Shown in pieces: positions 50,606 through 60,689 of a DNA stretch of 64,000 bases. This DNA comes from Ciborinia camelliae (taxonomy: Eukaryota > Ascomycota > Leotiomycetes > Helotiales > Sclerotiniaceae). Where the stretch lies: NCBI GenBank assembly GCA_025890175.1, contig JANPYM010000019.1, positions 186,001 through 250,000 on the forward strand. The letters are read 5' to 3'. The translations under genes and the position numbers were made by a program. Position 1 is the stretch's first letter. The number at the start of each line of letters is the position of its first letter. Under the pieces are notes generated by a model. The model had not been told where the DNA came from and made no database searches. It saw nothing but the letters and a program-made list of their open reading frames with translations.

Positions 50606-51149
50606 GTTCATAATAGGGACACCTTTTTTAAAGAATTCCCATATCCTTCGGTTAAGTCGATATTTGAATTCATGAAAGCCGTGAGAACTGATAATTTTCA
50701 AATCAGTTGAGTTATAATTGATCAAACAACTTTGGCAGTTTACTGCTTGAAGTTCATCGTTGATGTAGGGCAATAGTGATGAACATACTTCTACGGGATA
50801 AGCGGTATGATTCGTGCTGCCATCGATGCTTCAAATCACTAAGTGAAGCTCAAGTGGGATGAGATGAAGGACTTACCCTTATTGCTTCCAGCCAGTCTAA
50901 AAGCTGCAATATCCGAACACTTGTAATATCTCTTGTCACTTGCCACCATGTGGACTTTAAGTTCTACTAACTTACTGCGAACCATGAATCGGAACGTACC
51001 TCTTCTGATCCAGTCTCTTGGGTCATTGGAAACAACTACCCAAATTCAAGGCTCAAACTTTCGAATTTAAGATATTTGAATGTTGGTGATGGAATAACTG
51101 GCTTGGCTCTGCTTGTGACCTTTTATTTCATCATAGAAAAAACCAGGGC
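50606..51149. other. Doubtful coding pieces only
   Basis: Around 51000-51130 plus, LKLSNLRYLNVGDGITGLAL has a leucine-rich-repeat flavour. The rest is not recognised. Confidence 0.3.
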
Positions 51150-51260
51150 AAACTCTTCATTTTCTCACAAAACACTCTTGACCATCCATAGTAACCCTCG
51201 CCGTCAATTATTTCGCCAGTAATCTCATCCAGAATGATTGGCACAGGACATTTAGGTTCA
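51150..51260 (-). pseudogene. Unnamed coding-like minus fragment
   Basis: The minus strand reads CPVPIILDEITGEIIDGEGY then YGWSRVFCEKMKSLPW. Strong coding texture. Not recognised. Confidence 0.45.
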
Positions 51261-52221
51261 ATATTTCACCTATTTGTGGAAGAAGAGGTTGGTCTATGTC
51301 AAGGTTTGCATTGGCTTACATGCCTCATACCATAGATCAGCCAGTGCGTCAAAGTTTCCAGTTCTCCTCCATCACCTTGCAACCATGGGATATCTCAACA
51401 CACATTCACCACCTTCAACATCATCACCAAGGAATTTGGAATGCTTGCGAACCATTCCTGGTCCTTCCCGATGGCTCCCACGTCCCCTTGGCCAAGCCCT
51501 CACCCAATCCCCAATCCCAATCCCCTCGCCCTAAAAGTCAAAACCCCCCACCAGCAAACAGACAAAAATTCTTTGTGGAATAGTGGGATTAGAATTCAAA
51601 TAGTATATGGAAAGTATGATTGGATGGATGCATGGGTTTGGGTTGAATGGAATGTGATGCATGGCTTTTGCCCAGCGGAGAACATGAGTTCGAATCTGAC
51701 ACCATCGGCGCAATTGGCATCAAGGTAGGCCTTATCGGGCAACCAGAAGATGACTCCAATGAGGATTATTTTGCAAAACTTCGAGCCGCCCGAGCAAACC
51801 GATACACCCCAGATGAGGAACCTCCACAATTTCGCGGTAGTGCTCTGGGTAGACTCTCCATCCTTATCAGGGGGGTTCTGGGCCTTACCGAAACATACGG
51901 AGCAGATCTTTCATGCCCGACCATATAAATTTGAGCAAGGAGAAGTGAAGGACCAGACTGGAAAATCTCAACACTAAAGTGTGGGGTGCTGATATTCATG
52001 TGATTTTTCTCCACGTGTGTTGATTTATTATTTCTTATTATTTCGAGCCTCCATCTCCGCAGCCATCGGTGGCCCCGGAACCAGACATAGTGCATTAGTC
52101 ACCAAATCGTAATATAAGTCAATTGAATTGAATTGAATATCAAAATTGAAATTGAAATGGAAAGATTGTAAGGAGTACTTTACCAAGGTAGTTTTAGTCT
52201 TGTAGAGAGAGTAGAGGGGAT
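51261..52221. other. Overlapping coding-like frames, none named
   Basis: 51650-51810 can be read plus (ESDTIGAIGIKVGLIGQPED then AARANRYTPDEE) or minus (GVIFWLPDKAYLDANCADGV). 51835-51970 plus reads VVLWVDSPSLSGGFWALPKH. 51440-51500 plus reads NACEPFLVLPDGSHVPLAKP. They are probably fragments of several genes, including opposite strands. Confidence 0.35.
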
Positions 52222-52305
52222 GATTATTCCCGTTGCGAACAATGGATAGCATTCCACCATGCCGGCGTCGGTCCCATGCAAGGCCAATCAAACCATTTCT
52301 ACCGA
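52222..52305 (+). pseudogene. Glutathione S-transferase (URE2-like class) fragment
   Basis: Reads [20 protein letters not shown] then GQSNHFYR. Q.(L)(.F)(Q/H)[17 protein letters not shown] is the start of the C-terminal helical domain of fungal GSTs related to Ure2. The glutathione-binding thioredoxin fold is missing. Confidence 0.9.
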
Positions 52306-52650
52306 TTGAATTTATGAGAACCCTCGAGGGGTTTATTGAAGAGGATGAAAAATGAAGAAGAGGAAGAAAAAAAAAGAGAACTTTTGAGAAGAAAAGAACA
52401 GAAGAAATCTCAGAGCTTGAAATCAAATAGAAGGAAATAACCCTCGACTTTCCTTAATAACAATTGCCAATACAAACACACACACATGTACAGTACAACA
52501 ATATCTCGAATGCTTTACTCCATATTTTCATAAAAGCATACGTTCCACAAAACTACGCTTTCACCCATTATTACCCTAGGAAGAAAGGAGTATCAGCTAA
52601 TGTTGAAGTTATTGGAACGACTCAGTGATAGAACTTCTTCTTGGTCTTGA
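52306..52650. other. No gene recognised
   Basis: Contains an AAGAAGAGGAAGAAAAAAAAAG tract (52350-52400) and no supported coding frame. Confidence 0.4.
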
Positions 52651-52761
52651 TTTAATGGAGAAATTGTCGGAGATGGAGGATATATCACTAGTGATACTTG
52701 CGACGTCGTCAATCGAGGAGCTGGTACTCAATGGACAATTCTTGAAAGACTAGCAGTCTAA
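52651..52761 (+). pseudogene. Unnamed coding-like fragment
   Basis: Reads FNGEIVGDGGYITSDTCDVV then NRGAGTQWTILERLAV. A Gly/Cys texture like a secreted lectin domain. An alternative frame (KLSEMEDISLVILATSSIEE) is also open, so strand and frame are uncertain. Confidence 0.35.
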
Positions 52762-53516
52762 CTCGTGTGTGTTTCTTTCTCCACCTCCCCCCCATTTTCT
52801 TTAATCTTCGCCAAAAATGTCAACATCATCGAATGGGCAACTAAGAAATTCAAGCGGTCGGCTCAATTTAAGGACTTTAATCTCTTCGTAAGTCAAAAGT
52901 ATGCCCGAAGTGACTTGGCGACCGGATACTGATGCGATAATGTTTAGATGGATAAAGTTAACAAGCAAGGTCGGTTGTAATCGATGCAGTCTCGAGAGGA
53001 AGCTTTTGTTCCCGGTACTCTATCCAAATATTTTGCAGATACTCTCGAATGTCATTCAGATCTTTGAAAAAGCAGAACATCAGTGTTCAAAGCAAAGAGA
53101 ATAAAGGACATTCGCTCATCAACGTGCCTGAGTTGAATGCTGCTATTCAGCTTTATCAACGACTTAAGACAGATTATAGATCTTATGATTTCAGTCATGC
53201 AGAACAGCGGCGCATGAAACAACATGCGTGATATTCGCATTCGCTTCCGCGAATAAAACGGCCAGCTTGAGTCGCTGCTCCGGGCACTTTCCTCCTATAC
53301 TTCGCACGAATACACGAGATAGGAAATGATTGTAAGCGAGATTAGATTAAAATATCTTGACAGTCAAAGTCTGAATACATTGCCATATCTATACTGTTGC
53401 AATAGTTTATAGTACGCCAATTGCACTATAAACAGCCCTTACATACGCCTGCGTGCGTTCAGACTGTGTGGTTATGGAATTTGCTTTGCGAATCGGAAAA
53501 TAAATATATGGCTTAC
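52762..53516. other. Doubtful coding pieces only
   Basis: 52824-52930 plus reads NIIEWATKKFKRSAQFKDFN. 52986-53055 plus reads QSREEAFVPGTLSKYFADTL. 53080-53230 plus reads NVPELNAAIQLYQRLKTDYR. All are plausible; none is named. Confidence 0.35.
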
Positions 53517-53624
53517 CCCGTGAATCAGGAAGATGGTCGCAACGGGTTCAGCTCCATCTTTAGGTTCGGCAAGGATATAGGAGTAAGTTCGACCATTGAC
53601 ATCGGCGGACTTGTATTGAACTCG
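53517..53624 (-). pseudogene. Epoxide hydrolase-type alpha/beta-hydrolase fragment
   Basis: The minus strand reads RVQYKSADVNGRTYSYILAE then PKDGAEPVATIFLIHG. NG..Y.Y(I/V)(L/Y)(A)(E)P....ATI(F/L)LIHG(W/F)PD is the N-terminal strand pair and oxyanion HG motif of soluble epoxide hydrolases. The next bases are GTAAGC, a likely splice donor in place of the WPD codons. Confidence 0.88.
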
Positions 53625-53785
53625 CTTCATATCCCCTGCCTATACCGATGTATGTACCCTCATCAATTAATCATGTACCCCGTAGACTCATCCCTTCATT
53701 TATAAGAATTGTTTGGACCAACTGTTGGACTTTTGATAATCATTGCGGATACCATGAATTCTAAGAAACTCTGGGCAAGTTAAAC
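53625..53785. other. No gene recognised
   Basis: Short spacer without supported coding. Confidence 0.4.
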
Positions 53786-54007
53786 GTGGTGCTGGGCTCA
53801 TTGATGATTCGTGCATTCCGCTGGCCAGATGATTTCGACGACAGTAAACTCATGACTTTGGCAGGCTGGACCAGAGACCAAATTAAAAATGAAAGGATTC
53901 AGCAAGTCCAATGGGTTCTTCGTACGCTTGAGATGCAGAGAGGGGTTTCACCAGGCGACTCAATACGTAACGACAACTCAAACAGACGTCTACCTACATA
54001 CGTATGA
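53786..54007 (+). pseudogene. Unnamed coding-like fragment
   Basis: Reads AFRWPDDFDDSKLMTLAGWT, RDQIKNERIQQVQWVLRTLE, then MQRGVSPG. Likely real coding for about 60 codons. Family unknown. Confidence 0.45.
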
Positions 54008-54079
54008 GGTTGCATGCTTACACGGTGGATTGCGTTGATATCGCCTGAGCATTTCTGTACAGCTAGAATTGAGAAAGCT

Positions 54080-54220
54080 CCTCAGTTGAACCTTTATATA
54101 TCTTCATTCCGAGTTGAAGCATTTCCCGCAGATGCTACTGTCTTATTTCTCTATACCAATGAGCGCAGCATAGTGATTGGGCGAAACCAAAACCCTTGGA
54201 ATGAAGTGAACCTCCACTAG
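54080..54220 (+). pseudogene. Lipoate-protein ligase (AIM22/LplA-like) fragment
   Basis: Reads APQLNLYISSFRVEAFPADA, TVLFLYTNERSIVIGRNQNP, then WNEVNL. NP..NL(.).E.(.)L......(S)..(L)FLY.N...(I/V)VIGRNQNPW.E.N(L) is the diagnostic block of lipoate-protein ligases in mitochondria. The catalytic Lys lies further on and is absent. Confidence 0.92.
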
Positions 54221-54521
54221 ATAATTTGTTAAGATTATTTTTTACGTTGTTATTTTTTTGTGGATTCAATTAATTTTTGTAAAATAAAGAATCCATGAAA
54301 ACGAAAGTAGAAAAAGATATAGATAGACAAAAAGATAGCAACTGTAAATGGGTGCAAAGCTGTAGAAATTCTGGTGAAGGGGGGAATAAACTTGATCTTA
54401 TTTGACTTCAAAAATTGTAACAATGTCAGAGTAAAACTCAAAGCTTGACAATAAAAGGAGATAGGGAGCTTAAGAGGCCCGGATTTCCCGTGGAACTGGA
54501 AGTGTACTGTGCTACCTAGCA
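54221..54521. other. No gene recognised
   Basis: Includes T-rich sequence; a minus frame (54250-54522) is open but hydrophobic and unconvincing. Confidence 0.4.
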
Positions 54522-54731
54522 CTATACTGGTGTGCTGTGCGGCTGTGCAGCTGTATGATTCAATGGAAGTATGTAATTATATGGAATGTCGCTCGAAGGT
54601 CTTCTTCTTTCTTCCATTTCTTCATCGCACATGAAATCATCTGAATATCTTGATATTACCTCTTCAACAGCGGGTCCATTATCAATATTGGACTGGGTAT
54701 TTCTTCTCAATCTTGCGATTGCCTTTGTCAT
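54522..54731 (-). pseudogene. Unnamed coding-like minus fragment
   Basis: From the ATG at 54731 the minus strand reads AIARLRRNTQSNIDNGPAVE then EVISRYSDDFMCDEEMEERR. Charged and plausible; not recognised. Confidence 0.4.
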
Positions 54732-55064
54732 ATTAGAAAAATGACAATATCTAATTCGTAAAATCGTCTTTGTTGTTCTTCATTCAAACTTCAAAACAAC
54801 ACAGGTAACACGAATTCTAAGCTCAAAATCACATTAGCGTACATGGGGCATTAGCTCGGACATGAGTATCATGTGTCTCCACCCGAGTTATAATTGATAT
54901 TCGTTTATGGCAGTGATTATAGAACAATGAGAGTGAAAATACTGCCCTTCTGGTTACATACATTAACAATCACACGCCACCTCTGACTCGTTGCTTTTGA
55001 CGGTCATTTACATCGAGATCATTCACCTTTGGTAGCCTTGTGTGCCTAGGACCTCGTCGGCTTT
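54732..55064. other. No gene recognised
   Basis: Unique sequence, nothing supported. Confidence 0.4.
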
Positions 55065-55110
55065 GGTGGTGAACAGCTCGACGAGATCCTCGTTGCTGGT
55101 GGACCATGGA
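55065..55110 (-). pseudogene. RRM RNA-binding protein (GBP2-like) fragment
   Basis: The minus strand reads PWSTSNEDLVELFTT. In fungal Gbp2/Hrb1-type shuttling mRNA-binding proteins RNP2 reads (N)LPWSTSNEDLVELF.TIGKV(E). The continuation here (KADEVLGTQGYQR) is unrelated, so only 15 residues support the call. Confidence 0.65.
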
Positions 55111-55149
55111 AGCTACATTGTGCATTAGTTTGTGAAACTATAAATTTTA

Positions 55150-55263
55150 CAGTTCATCGAAGATCTCCGCGGCATGGTTGAAGAGCGGCTTGAGGCATTT
55201 CACGAAAGAAATGACTCACTCCCGGCACACATCCTTTTTTATCGTGACGGAGTTGAGAGATGA
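55150..55263 (+). pseudogene. Argonaute PIWI-domain fragment
   Basis: Reads QFIEDLRGMVEERLEAFHER then NDSLPAHILFYRDGVER and a TGA. L+.M(V/I).ERL..(F/W)...N..LP..IL(V/F)YRDGVSE is the PIWI core of eukaryotic Argonautes (QDE-2/Sms-2 type in fungi), and the D of YRDG is a slicer catalytic residue. The donor organism therefore probably has RNA interference; this copy cannot act. Confidence 0.93.
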
Positions 55264-55395
55264 GAGGAGAGGAAATGGAAACTGTAGATACTCTTACCAA
55301 GGGGCCACAGTTTGGCATACATATGATCCCTGTTTTTTAATACCTGATAATCCCTGGGTGGGGGGGATTTCAGGGTAGGTAACATGATATGATAG
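55264..55395. other. No gene recognised
   Basis: Short spacer with a GGGTGGGGGG run. Confidence 0.4.
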
Positions 55396-55470
55396 GTGAG
55401 ATTCTCGTCCATTGGAGGAGATAGTATAGAGGCCTTCCTGGAAGTGTGTTCCAGGTGGCAGATTGTAAGA
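55396..55470 (+). pseudogene. Possible carrier-protein (NRPS/PKS) fragment
   Basis: Reads RFSSIGGDSIEAFLEVCSRW. (F)(F).(I/L)GGDS(I/L)(.)A is the phosphopantetheine attachment motif of NRPS/adenylate-forming carrier domains, Ser included. It rests on a dozen residues; a minus frame over 55480-55590 (AARLNTAILTDDEIAFVPIV) is also coding-like next door. Confidence 0.45.
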
Positions 55471-55598
55471 TCTGTTCAGCCATCGATCTCCCTAAGTCCA
55501 GTTGGCTTGTTTTCTTGTTCCACAATAGGAACGAAAGCTATCTCATCATCTGTTAAAATAGCCGTATTTAAACGAGCTGCTCTCCCCAGCTGAGCCTG

Positions 55599-55730
55599 CA
55601 TATCCCCCACCAACAGTGATGCCAGGAAACTCCATTACTACCGGTGGTATCAGATTATGCTCCATGGTCGCCTCGAACTTTTCCTTGAGGATCGCGATAT
55701 GTTGATCTGAAGGGTTCGCAAAGGTATCAG
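55599..55730 (-). pseudogene. FAD-linked sterol reductase (DHCR24-like) fragment
   Basis: The minus strand reads DTFANPSDQHIAILKEKFEA, TMEHNLIPPVVMEFPGITVG, then GGY. (L).P.V(V/M)(M/P)EF(P/K)GITVGGG(F/Y).G(T/S)(.GES)S is the FAD-binding-4 signature of delta-24 sterol reductase-like flavoproteins. The conserved GGG nucleotide-binding turn is present; the piece ends there. Confidence 0.85.
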
Positions 55731-55772
55731 CTGCAATTATAGAAAATATCGTATATGCTAATTGGTACTTAC

Positions 55773-55898
55773 TTGGGCAGCTGCATAAGTTTCTACATTT
55801 CTACATGCAGCCATCATGACCACGCAATCCAAACACGGTACTTTGAGGAAATAAAGTCTTTCTGCGAGCAAGCCCAAAATATCCGCTAGGCGATCCTA
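55773..55898 (-). pseudogene. Unnamed fragment ending at a splice donor
   Basis: The minus strand reads DRLADILGLLAERLYFLKVP then CLDCVVMMAACRNVETYAAA and Q, followed directly by GTAAGT. Strong coding texture. Family unknown. Confidence 0.5.
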
Positions 55899-56925
55899 CA
55901 TAATTAGGTGTCCAATGCGCCTTGAATGGCTTTAAAATTTTATTTTTTTACATTTTCCTTCTATAGCCAAGGGGGGCTCATGCATGCTTAGTATTCCCGT
56001 TCTGATTTGAAGGGAGACCTGTAGAATGCCGTGAAGTAATACCGCAAAATCTAGCATGGGTACGCTCGATTCCACTGACTATATCATTCGCAATCTCTCA
56101 GACGCATCAAAAGCGCCCAAGGACGATTGGACTCGAGCAGCTGATCTTTGTTCTCTCCCCCCTCCTCACCTCCATCTCCATGCATGCCCCTCAACTTTCA
56201 ACCGACTAAACAACTCTCCATCTCGAGATGAGAACCTTGGGATTGGAAGTTCTGTTATCATGTCTCCACGATCTCGTCCAAAGTTTTCTGATGCTTGGTA
56301 TTCGTAATCTCGGAGTCGACTCTTTTGTGGCCCTTTTTCTGTTTCTCTCCCGTCCAGCTTGTTGATGATAAAGGGGAATATCTTCTCGAGTACATTCCCA
56401 GTATTAAACCAACTGCACTCCTCAATCTATCACTCGGATCAATTATCGAATTTAGAGTTAAAGAATCAGAATCAGACAAAACTGCAATCTAGCTAAAACC
56501 CTATTAATTGGAATTAGATCCGTTTCCATGTAGAAACTCATGGCCGGCCAAACCTTTGTCTCGGTGCATCTCCAACGACTACAACACGGAATCTATTCCG
56601 ATGCCAACTTGCACACCAAACACACCAGTATTTATCCTTCCCCAGACAAAGCGGGGAAGTGGGGAGGGGAACATTATGTAGATAAGAATATGAGAACAGG
56701 TAAATAGAAAACATACCTCAGCACGAGGTGACACGGGTGGGAATGGGCATGGGCATGACTCGGACTATCAAGTCAATTGAAGGAACTATCTTCAAAATAA
56801 TCAAAAGCATTGAAACGAACATCTTGAAGCCGGAGTTAAAGGATATCTCGCGGAGTTCATGTCCGGCATAATCGCTTTCGAGGATAGGGGAATATTTGTT
56901 TGAATTCGAGCGAGCTAACGCAGAT
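55899..56925. other. Doubtful coding pieces only
   Basis: 56056-56150 plus (TDYIIRNLSDASKAPKDDWT), 56345-56470 plus (VQLVDDKGEYLLEYIPSIKP) and 56545-56700 plus (TFVSVHLQRLQHGIYSDANL) are coding-like. None is named. Confidence 0.35.
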
Positions 56926-57048
56926 GTTACCTACATGGAGTTATTCAAGCCCAACATGATTAATCGAACACACATCGGTATCTTCACACAAATCTGGTCT
57001 CAACTTACTGGTATGAATGTCATGATGTATTACATTACTTACATTTTA
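56926..57048 (+). pseudogene. Hexose/sugar MFS transporter fragment
   Basis: Reads VTYMELFKPNMINRTHIGIF then TQIWSQLTGMNVMMYYITYI. (E)LF(+)P.M..R..IG.F.Q.W.QLTGMN.MMYYI.Y(V/I)F is the loop and helix 7 region of fungal sugar porters of the plasma membrane; QLTGMN lines the sugar site. The next helix is missing. Confidence 0.93.
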
Positions 57049-57105
57049 GAAGCAACGACATTCCTGGATACTCTTCGCCCTCGACTTTTCTTTAAAGTGA
57101 CTGCG

Positions 57106-57185
57106 GCTTCATAATCATCAATCGCTTCAGCTTGTTCTGAAGAATCCGCAACAATTTCTTCCTCATTATTCCCAACCTGGATAGA
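57106..57185 (-). pseudogene. Acidic coding-like minus fragment, unnamed
   Basis: The minus strand reads QVGNNEEEIVADSSEQAEAI then DDYEAAVTLKK. Other frames over this interval are less convincing. Family unknown. Confidence 0.4.
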
Positions 57186-57873
57186 TTGGTATGAACGATA
57201 GTATCACAATCTGTCATCTTAAGAAGATTCGTGATAGCGGGTGCCGCAATTCTCGTGAGTACGCGGAGTAGATGAACAATTGGTGCGATCAGGACTACCA
57301 TTACTGTAAAAGACATTGGATGGCGCCGACAAGGGACTAAACATGGACTTTGACTTTCTGACCAAGAACATCTGAGGATGCAACCACTGAAGGCACCGCA
57401 TCGGACATTTAAAATTATAATAAAAATAAAGATTTTAATTTTTTTTTTGCGAGCTGAGGTCAAGACTCAATTTTCGTTCCATAGGTACCCAAGGTGTAAG
57501 TAGGTAGGTAATACATATACCTACCCACCTAGGTATTAGAGAGTACTGCCCAAGTATGAGTAGGTACCACGATTAAGAACCGGAGAAAATTGAGTTTAGT
57601 CATACATTTTCTGCTGCGATCTTCAATGAGGCTGATTTTGAGGTGGCCGCTAATTAATAATTTTTTTGCAGAACTTTCCCTCCGTCTCGTAGCAATTCAC
57701 AAATCCTACAATGAGGTCTCACGTATTTCGCACGTGTGGCTCAGCTCAGCGATAGTTATCGAGGTGTCGAGGTTCATAAAAATGAAATTAAAATATAAAA
57801 TATTGATCGGAATCTTTGAATCTATCCAGTGGTCCAATTAAATTAATTCTACGATATGTGGTTCAAAAGTTAT
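57186..57873. other. No confident gene
   Basis: Includes an AGGTAGGTAATAC/TACCTACCCACCTAGG tract (57495-57535). No recognised coding. Confidence 0.35.
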
Positions 57874-57887
57874 AACCCTAACCCTAA
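57874..57887 (-). repeat. Interstitial telomeric repeat (CCCTAA type)
   Basis: AACCCTAACCCTAA, just over two units. A minus-strand coding-like frame begins a few bases to the right. Confidence 0.75.
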
Positions 57888-57890
57888 GTT

Positions 57891-58097
57891 GAAATCGATA
57901 GAAGAATTAATGAGGGAGTCTTGAATAGGAGTAAGAGGAATTGGAGGACTTGAACAAATAGTAGGATAAACATCTTCATGATCAACAAATCCTGTATTAT
58001 TTCGAATCTCAGTTCTTTTGATTAATTGTACAGTGATGCATTTATGGCTTCGAGCCGGAGATAACGTACCGGAAAAGCTAGAAAACCCACCGGGCAA
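57891..58097 (-). pseudogene. Unnamed coding-like minus fragment
   Basis: The minus strand reads ARSHKCITVQLIKRTEIRNN then HEDVYPTICSSPPIPLTPIQ. Plausible real coding. Not recognised. Confidence 0.4.
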
Positions 58098-58189
58098 GAA
58101 CTGAAATTGTCACATGTAAAGATGGGGCTCGCATGTCACTGTTATAAAATTATCTGCGGCGTCCATACCAGACCTTGGCTATCAATCCC

Positions 58190-58286
58190 TCAACTCATAC
58201 GACCAATTTCCCCTCCCCCACTCCACCCAAGAAGGGAAAAAAAGAAAGCTTCGAAGAGTGAAGAGTGCAGAGGGCAAAATGCATTG
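58190..58286 (+). pseudogene. Exon-like fragment before a putative intron
   Basis: Reads YDQFPLPHSTQEGKKRKLRR then VKSAEGKMHW up to a GTAAGC. The Lys-rich sequence is coding-like. Together with the following intron it is the best sign that donor pieces were genomic. Family unknown. Confidence 0.45.
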
Positions 58287-58334
58287 GTAAGCCTTGTCTT
58301 TTGATTATTGCTTTCCCTCCTTGACATCACCCAG
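58287..58334 (+). other. Putative retained 48-nt spliceosomal intron
   Basis: Starts GTAAGC, contains a TTGAC branch-like motif 10 bases before the end, and ends ACCCAG. Length and signals fit Pezizomycotina introns. After it the sequence soon becomes AT-rich, so the downstream exon is cut short. Confidence 0.55.
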
Positions 58335-58653
58335 CCAGCGTTCGGGTCGGGCAAGAAATATTTTAGATTAAATATTATATTCAATTTTAGAAAACTTAAT
58401 TAATATATAAAAGATACTACATGATGGAGAAGTATATCAATTGAAACTGAAGTATTCCTTTTCCACTTAATTCACACACTCAACAAACAATCCAGCATAG
58501 GAAGGTCTCGGGCTATATTATAGCGATAGTGGGATTCACTTGTCATTGAGATCTAAAACGAAGTGTTATTCTGTAAGGGTTTAGGGCACGGTCCAGGAGC
58601 GGAAACCCTTCTGATACGATCGATTCAAAAATGTCGGGTTGATCATTAAGAAG
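58335..58653. other. No gene recognised
   Basis: AT-rich at 58360-58420, otherwise unique. Confidence 0.4.
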
Positions 58654-58760
58654 TGCTGGTGGTGCCTCTGACAATGATCAAAGTAGCCTTGCTTTTCTTC
58701 AGGGCCTCCACGATACACTAAAACGGTTGCATAATATTTACTCTTGGGTCCATGGTTGAG
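58654..58760 (+). pseudogene. Unnamed helical coding-like fragment
   Basis: Reads SAGGASDNDQSSLAFLQGLH then DTLKRLHNIYSWVHG and stops. Likely real coding. Not recognised. Confidence 0.4.
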
Positions 58761-58959
58761 CTTAATTCTCCCTCTCCTGAGTTAAAATTGTCGCGAGTTT
58801 AAAGTTTTGATACTTAGTATAATGTCAATATCAGAAAAAGGAGTTCGAGCTCGTTAAGGATTCGGGTTGGACTGCTTGTAACATAAATCTTCTTTATAGC
58901 AACAAATTTCCGCCCACGACGCTGTTGATTGTAATTGCCTATAGCCAGGCAAATACCAC

Positions 58960-59178
58960 GACACAGTCGTGCAAGCGCTCATTTCCGCCGGCATGCCCTA
59001 CGATCAGGAGCACATGGACAACACGCTTTTTGAATGTGGCGATGCGTCGAAGAAGGGCATCTGCGCGTGTATCCTTGCATTTGCCATATCCGGGCTGCAT
59101 TGGCTATCTTCTGTCGGCACACACTACCGTTTTACCGCGAATGCGGTCATCTCTTCTCTCCTTAAAGTAGGCCCATGA
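58960..59178 (+). pseudogene. Unnamed coding-like fragment
   Basis: Reads YHDTVVQALISAGMPYDQEH, MDNTLFECGDASKKG, then ICACILAFAISGLHWLSSVG. A soluble texture changes to a hydrophobic one near the middle, suggesting two donors in one frame. 59210-59285 (NYWNPKKAPPSITYVTGKQK) is a further coding-like piece. Confidence 0.4.
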
Positions 59179-59314
59179 CCAGCGACGATTGCGTTCATGA
59201 ATCTTACTCAGGAGCAGAATTATTGGAACCCAAAGAAAGCACCTCCTTCCATCACATATGTCACGGGGAAACAAAAACCCCCAACAGTATAACCCAAAAA
59301 AAGATCCCTTCAAT

Positions 59315-59860
59315 TGGCTTTCCTTCCCACCTCTCGATTTCCTTTCCTACCCTTTATAACAAGGTTTAAACAAAGGGAAATAAATTCCTTTAGAAAAAAT
59401 ATAGATTTTTTTTTTATTAATAATTTTTATAAAAAGATACTTACTTATTGAAATTGATTACGGGGATTTGAAATCTTATAATAACGTTAATAATTATTTT
59501 TGAGAAAACTTTTCTATTTTTTTATTTTCCCATTTTTTCATTTTCCCGAATGTTTATTCTCATTTTTATCACTACCGTATCTTCCCCTTCCCTCCTTTTC
59601 TATCCTTTGTAACGAGGTTTGGACAAAGGGGAATAAATTCCTTTGGGAAAGATGTAGATTTTTTTTGTTAATAATTTTTACAAAAAGATATTCATTTACT
59701 GAAATTGATTGCGGGGATTTAGAATCTTACAGTAACGTTAATGGTTATCCCCGAGAAAATCTTTTCATCTTTCTATTTTTCCATCTTTTCATTTTCCCGA
59801 ACGCTTATTCTCATTTTCATTGCTACTGTATCCTCCCCTCCCCTTCTTTCCTCTCCCCTC
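59315..59860 (+). repeat. Tandem pair of about 253-bp units with RIP-like differences
   Basis: Unit 1 (about 59315-59597) and unit 2 (about 59598-59860) align along their length, for example CCCTTTATAACAAGGTTT versus TCCTTTGTAACGAGGTTT. Most differences are transitions, with unit 1 more AT-rich. The units hold pyrimidine tracts and no coding. Confidence 0.85.
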
Positions 59861-60240
59861 CCGTATCTAAACTTTTCTTCTTTTTTTTTATTCAATAGAC
59901 TAATGATACAAAAAGATGTTGTGAGAACTTCTTACCCCTTATAATGAATCTTGCATTGCCAGCTTGGAACAATTTTCTAATCTTTCCTTCTCTATTTCAG
60001 AGGGTGGTGGCAATATCTCACAATAAAAGATGGCGTTGATGGAGTAGATCCTATGTGGGAAAAACCAAGAGTACGATGGAGAACTTCGTATATTTCATTG
60101 GAAATAAAATAGTCCATTATACAAGCTTTGTGGCTTTTATACAACTTAAAAATAGAAAGAACCATATGATGTAACATTATAGGTTCATGTTCACGCATGG
60201 ATTTCTAAGTAAAAGCGGGGCAACCTTTTGGAATGTGGGG
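59861..60240. other. No gene recognised
   Basis: A minus frame at 59992-60198 is open but not convincing. Confidence 0.35.
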
Positions 60241-60545
60241 TAATCTTAATAAAATAAAAGAAAATAGCTTGGTTTCGTTGGAAGGGAATATGAATTGAAG
60301 ATTTAAATTAGAATTATTTATAAATAAAATTTTAAACCAATATTATATTTTGCAATTATATTTTTAATATTATAATTGTAAATAAAATATTAAACGAATT
60401 TTGAAATTATATAATTTAATAATTTTTAAAATAATTATTTATATTATTATAATATTATAATACTAATACATTTAAAAAATATTTATTATAATTATTTATA
60501 ATTTTTTTGTTTAAATTTTTTTAATAATTATTTTATTCCAAAATA
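60241..60545. repeat. AT-rich block
   Basis: Extremely AT-rich with no coding; probably a mutated repeat. Confidence 0.55.
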
Positions 60546-60689
60546 TAATTTCACCTCTTCGGGTGGTTTACCTTATCCTGCTAGATTCTACGGGGTGGTT
60601 ACTGTTGGAATCACTATGGGCGATGGAGAACAAATGTACTATAGTATGCAGTGTATTTGGCTCGAAGCTTTGAAAACTATGCTACAGAT

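Noticed and set aside
52028..52426. 132-codon minus-strand ORF
   Set aside because: It overlaps the clear GST fragment on the opposite strand and ends in an AAGAAG tract.
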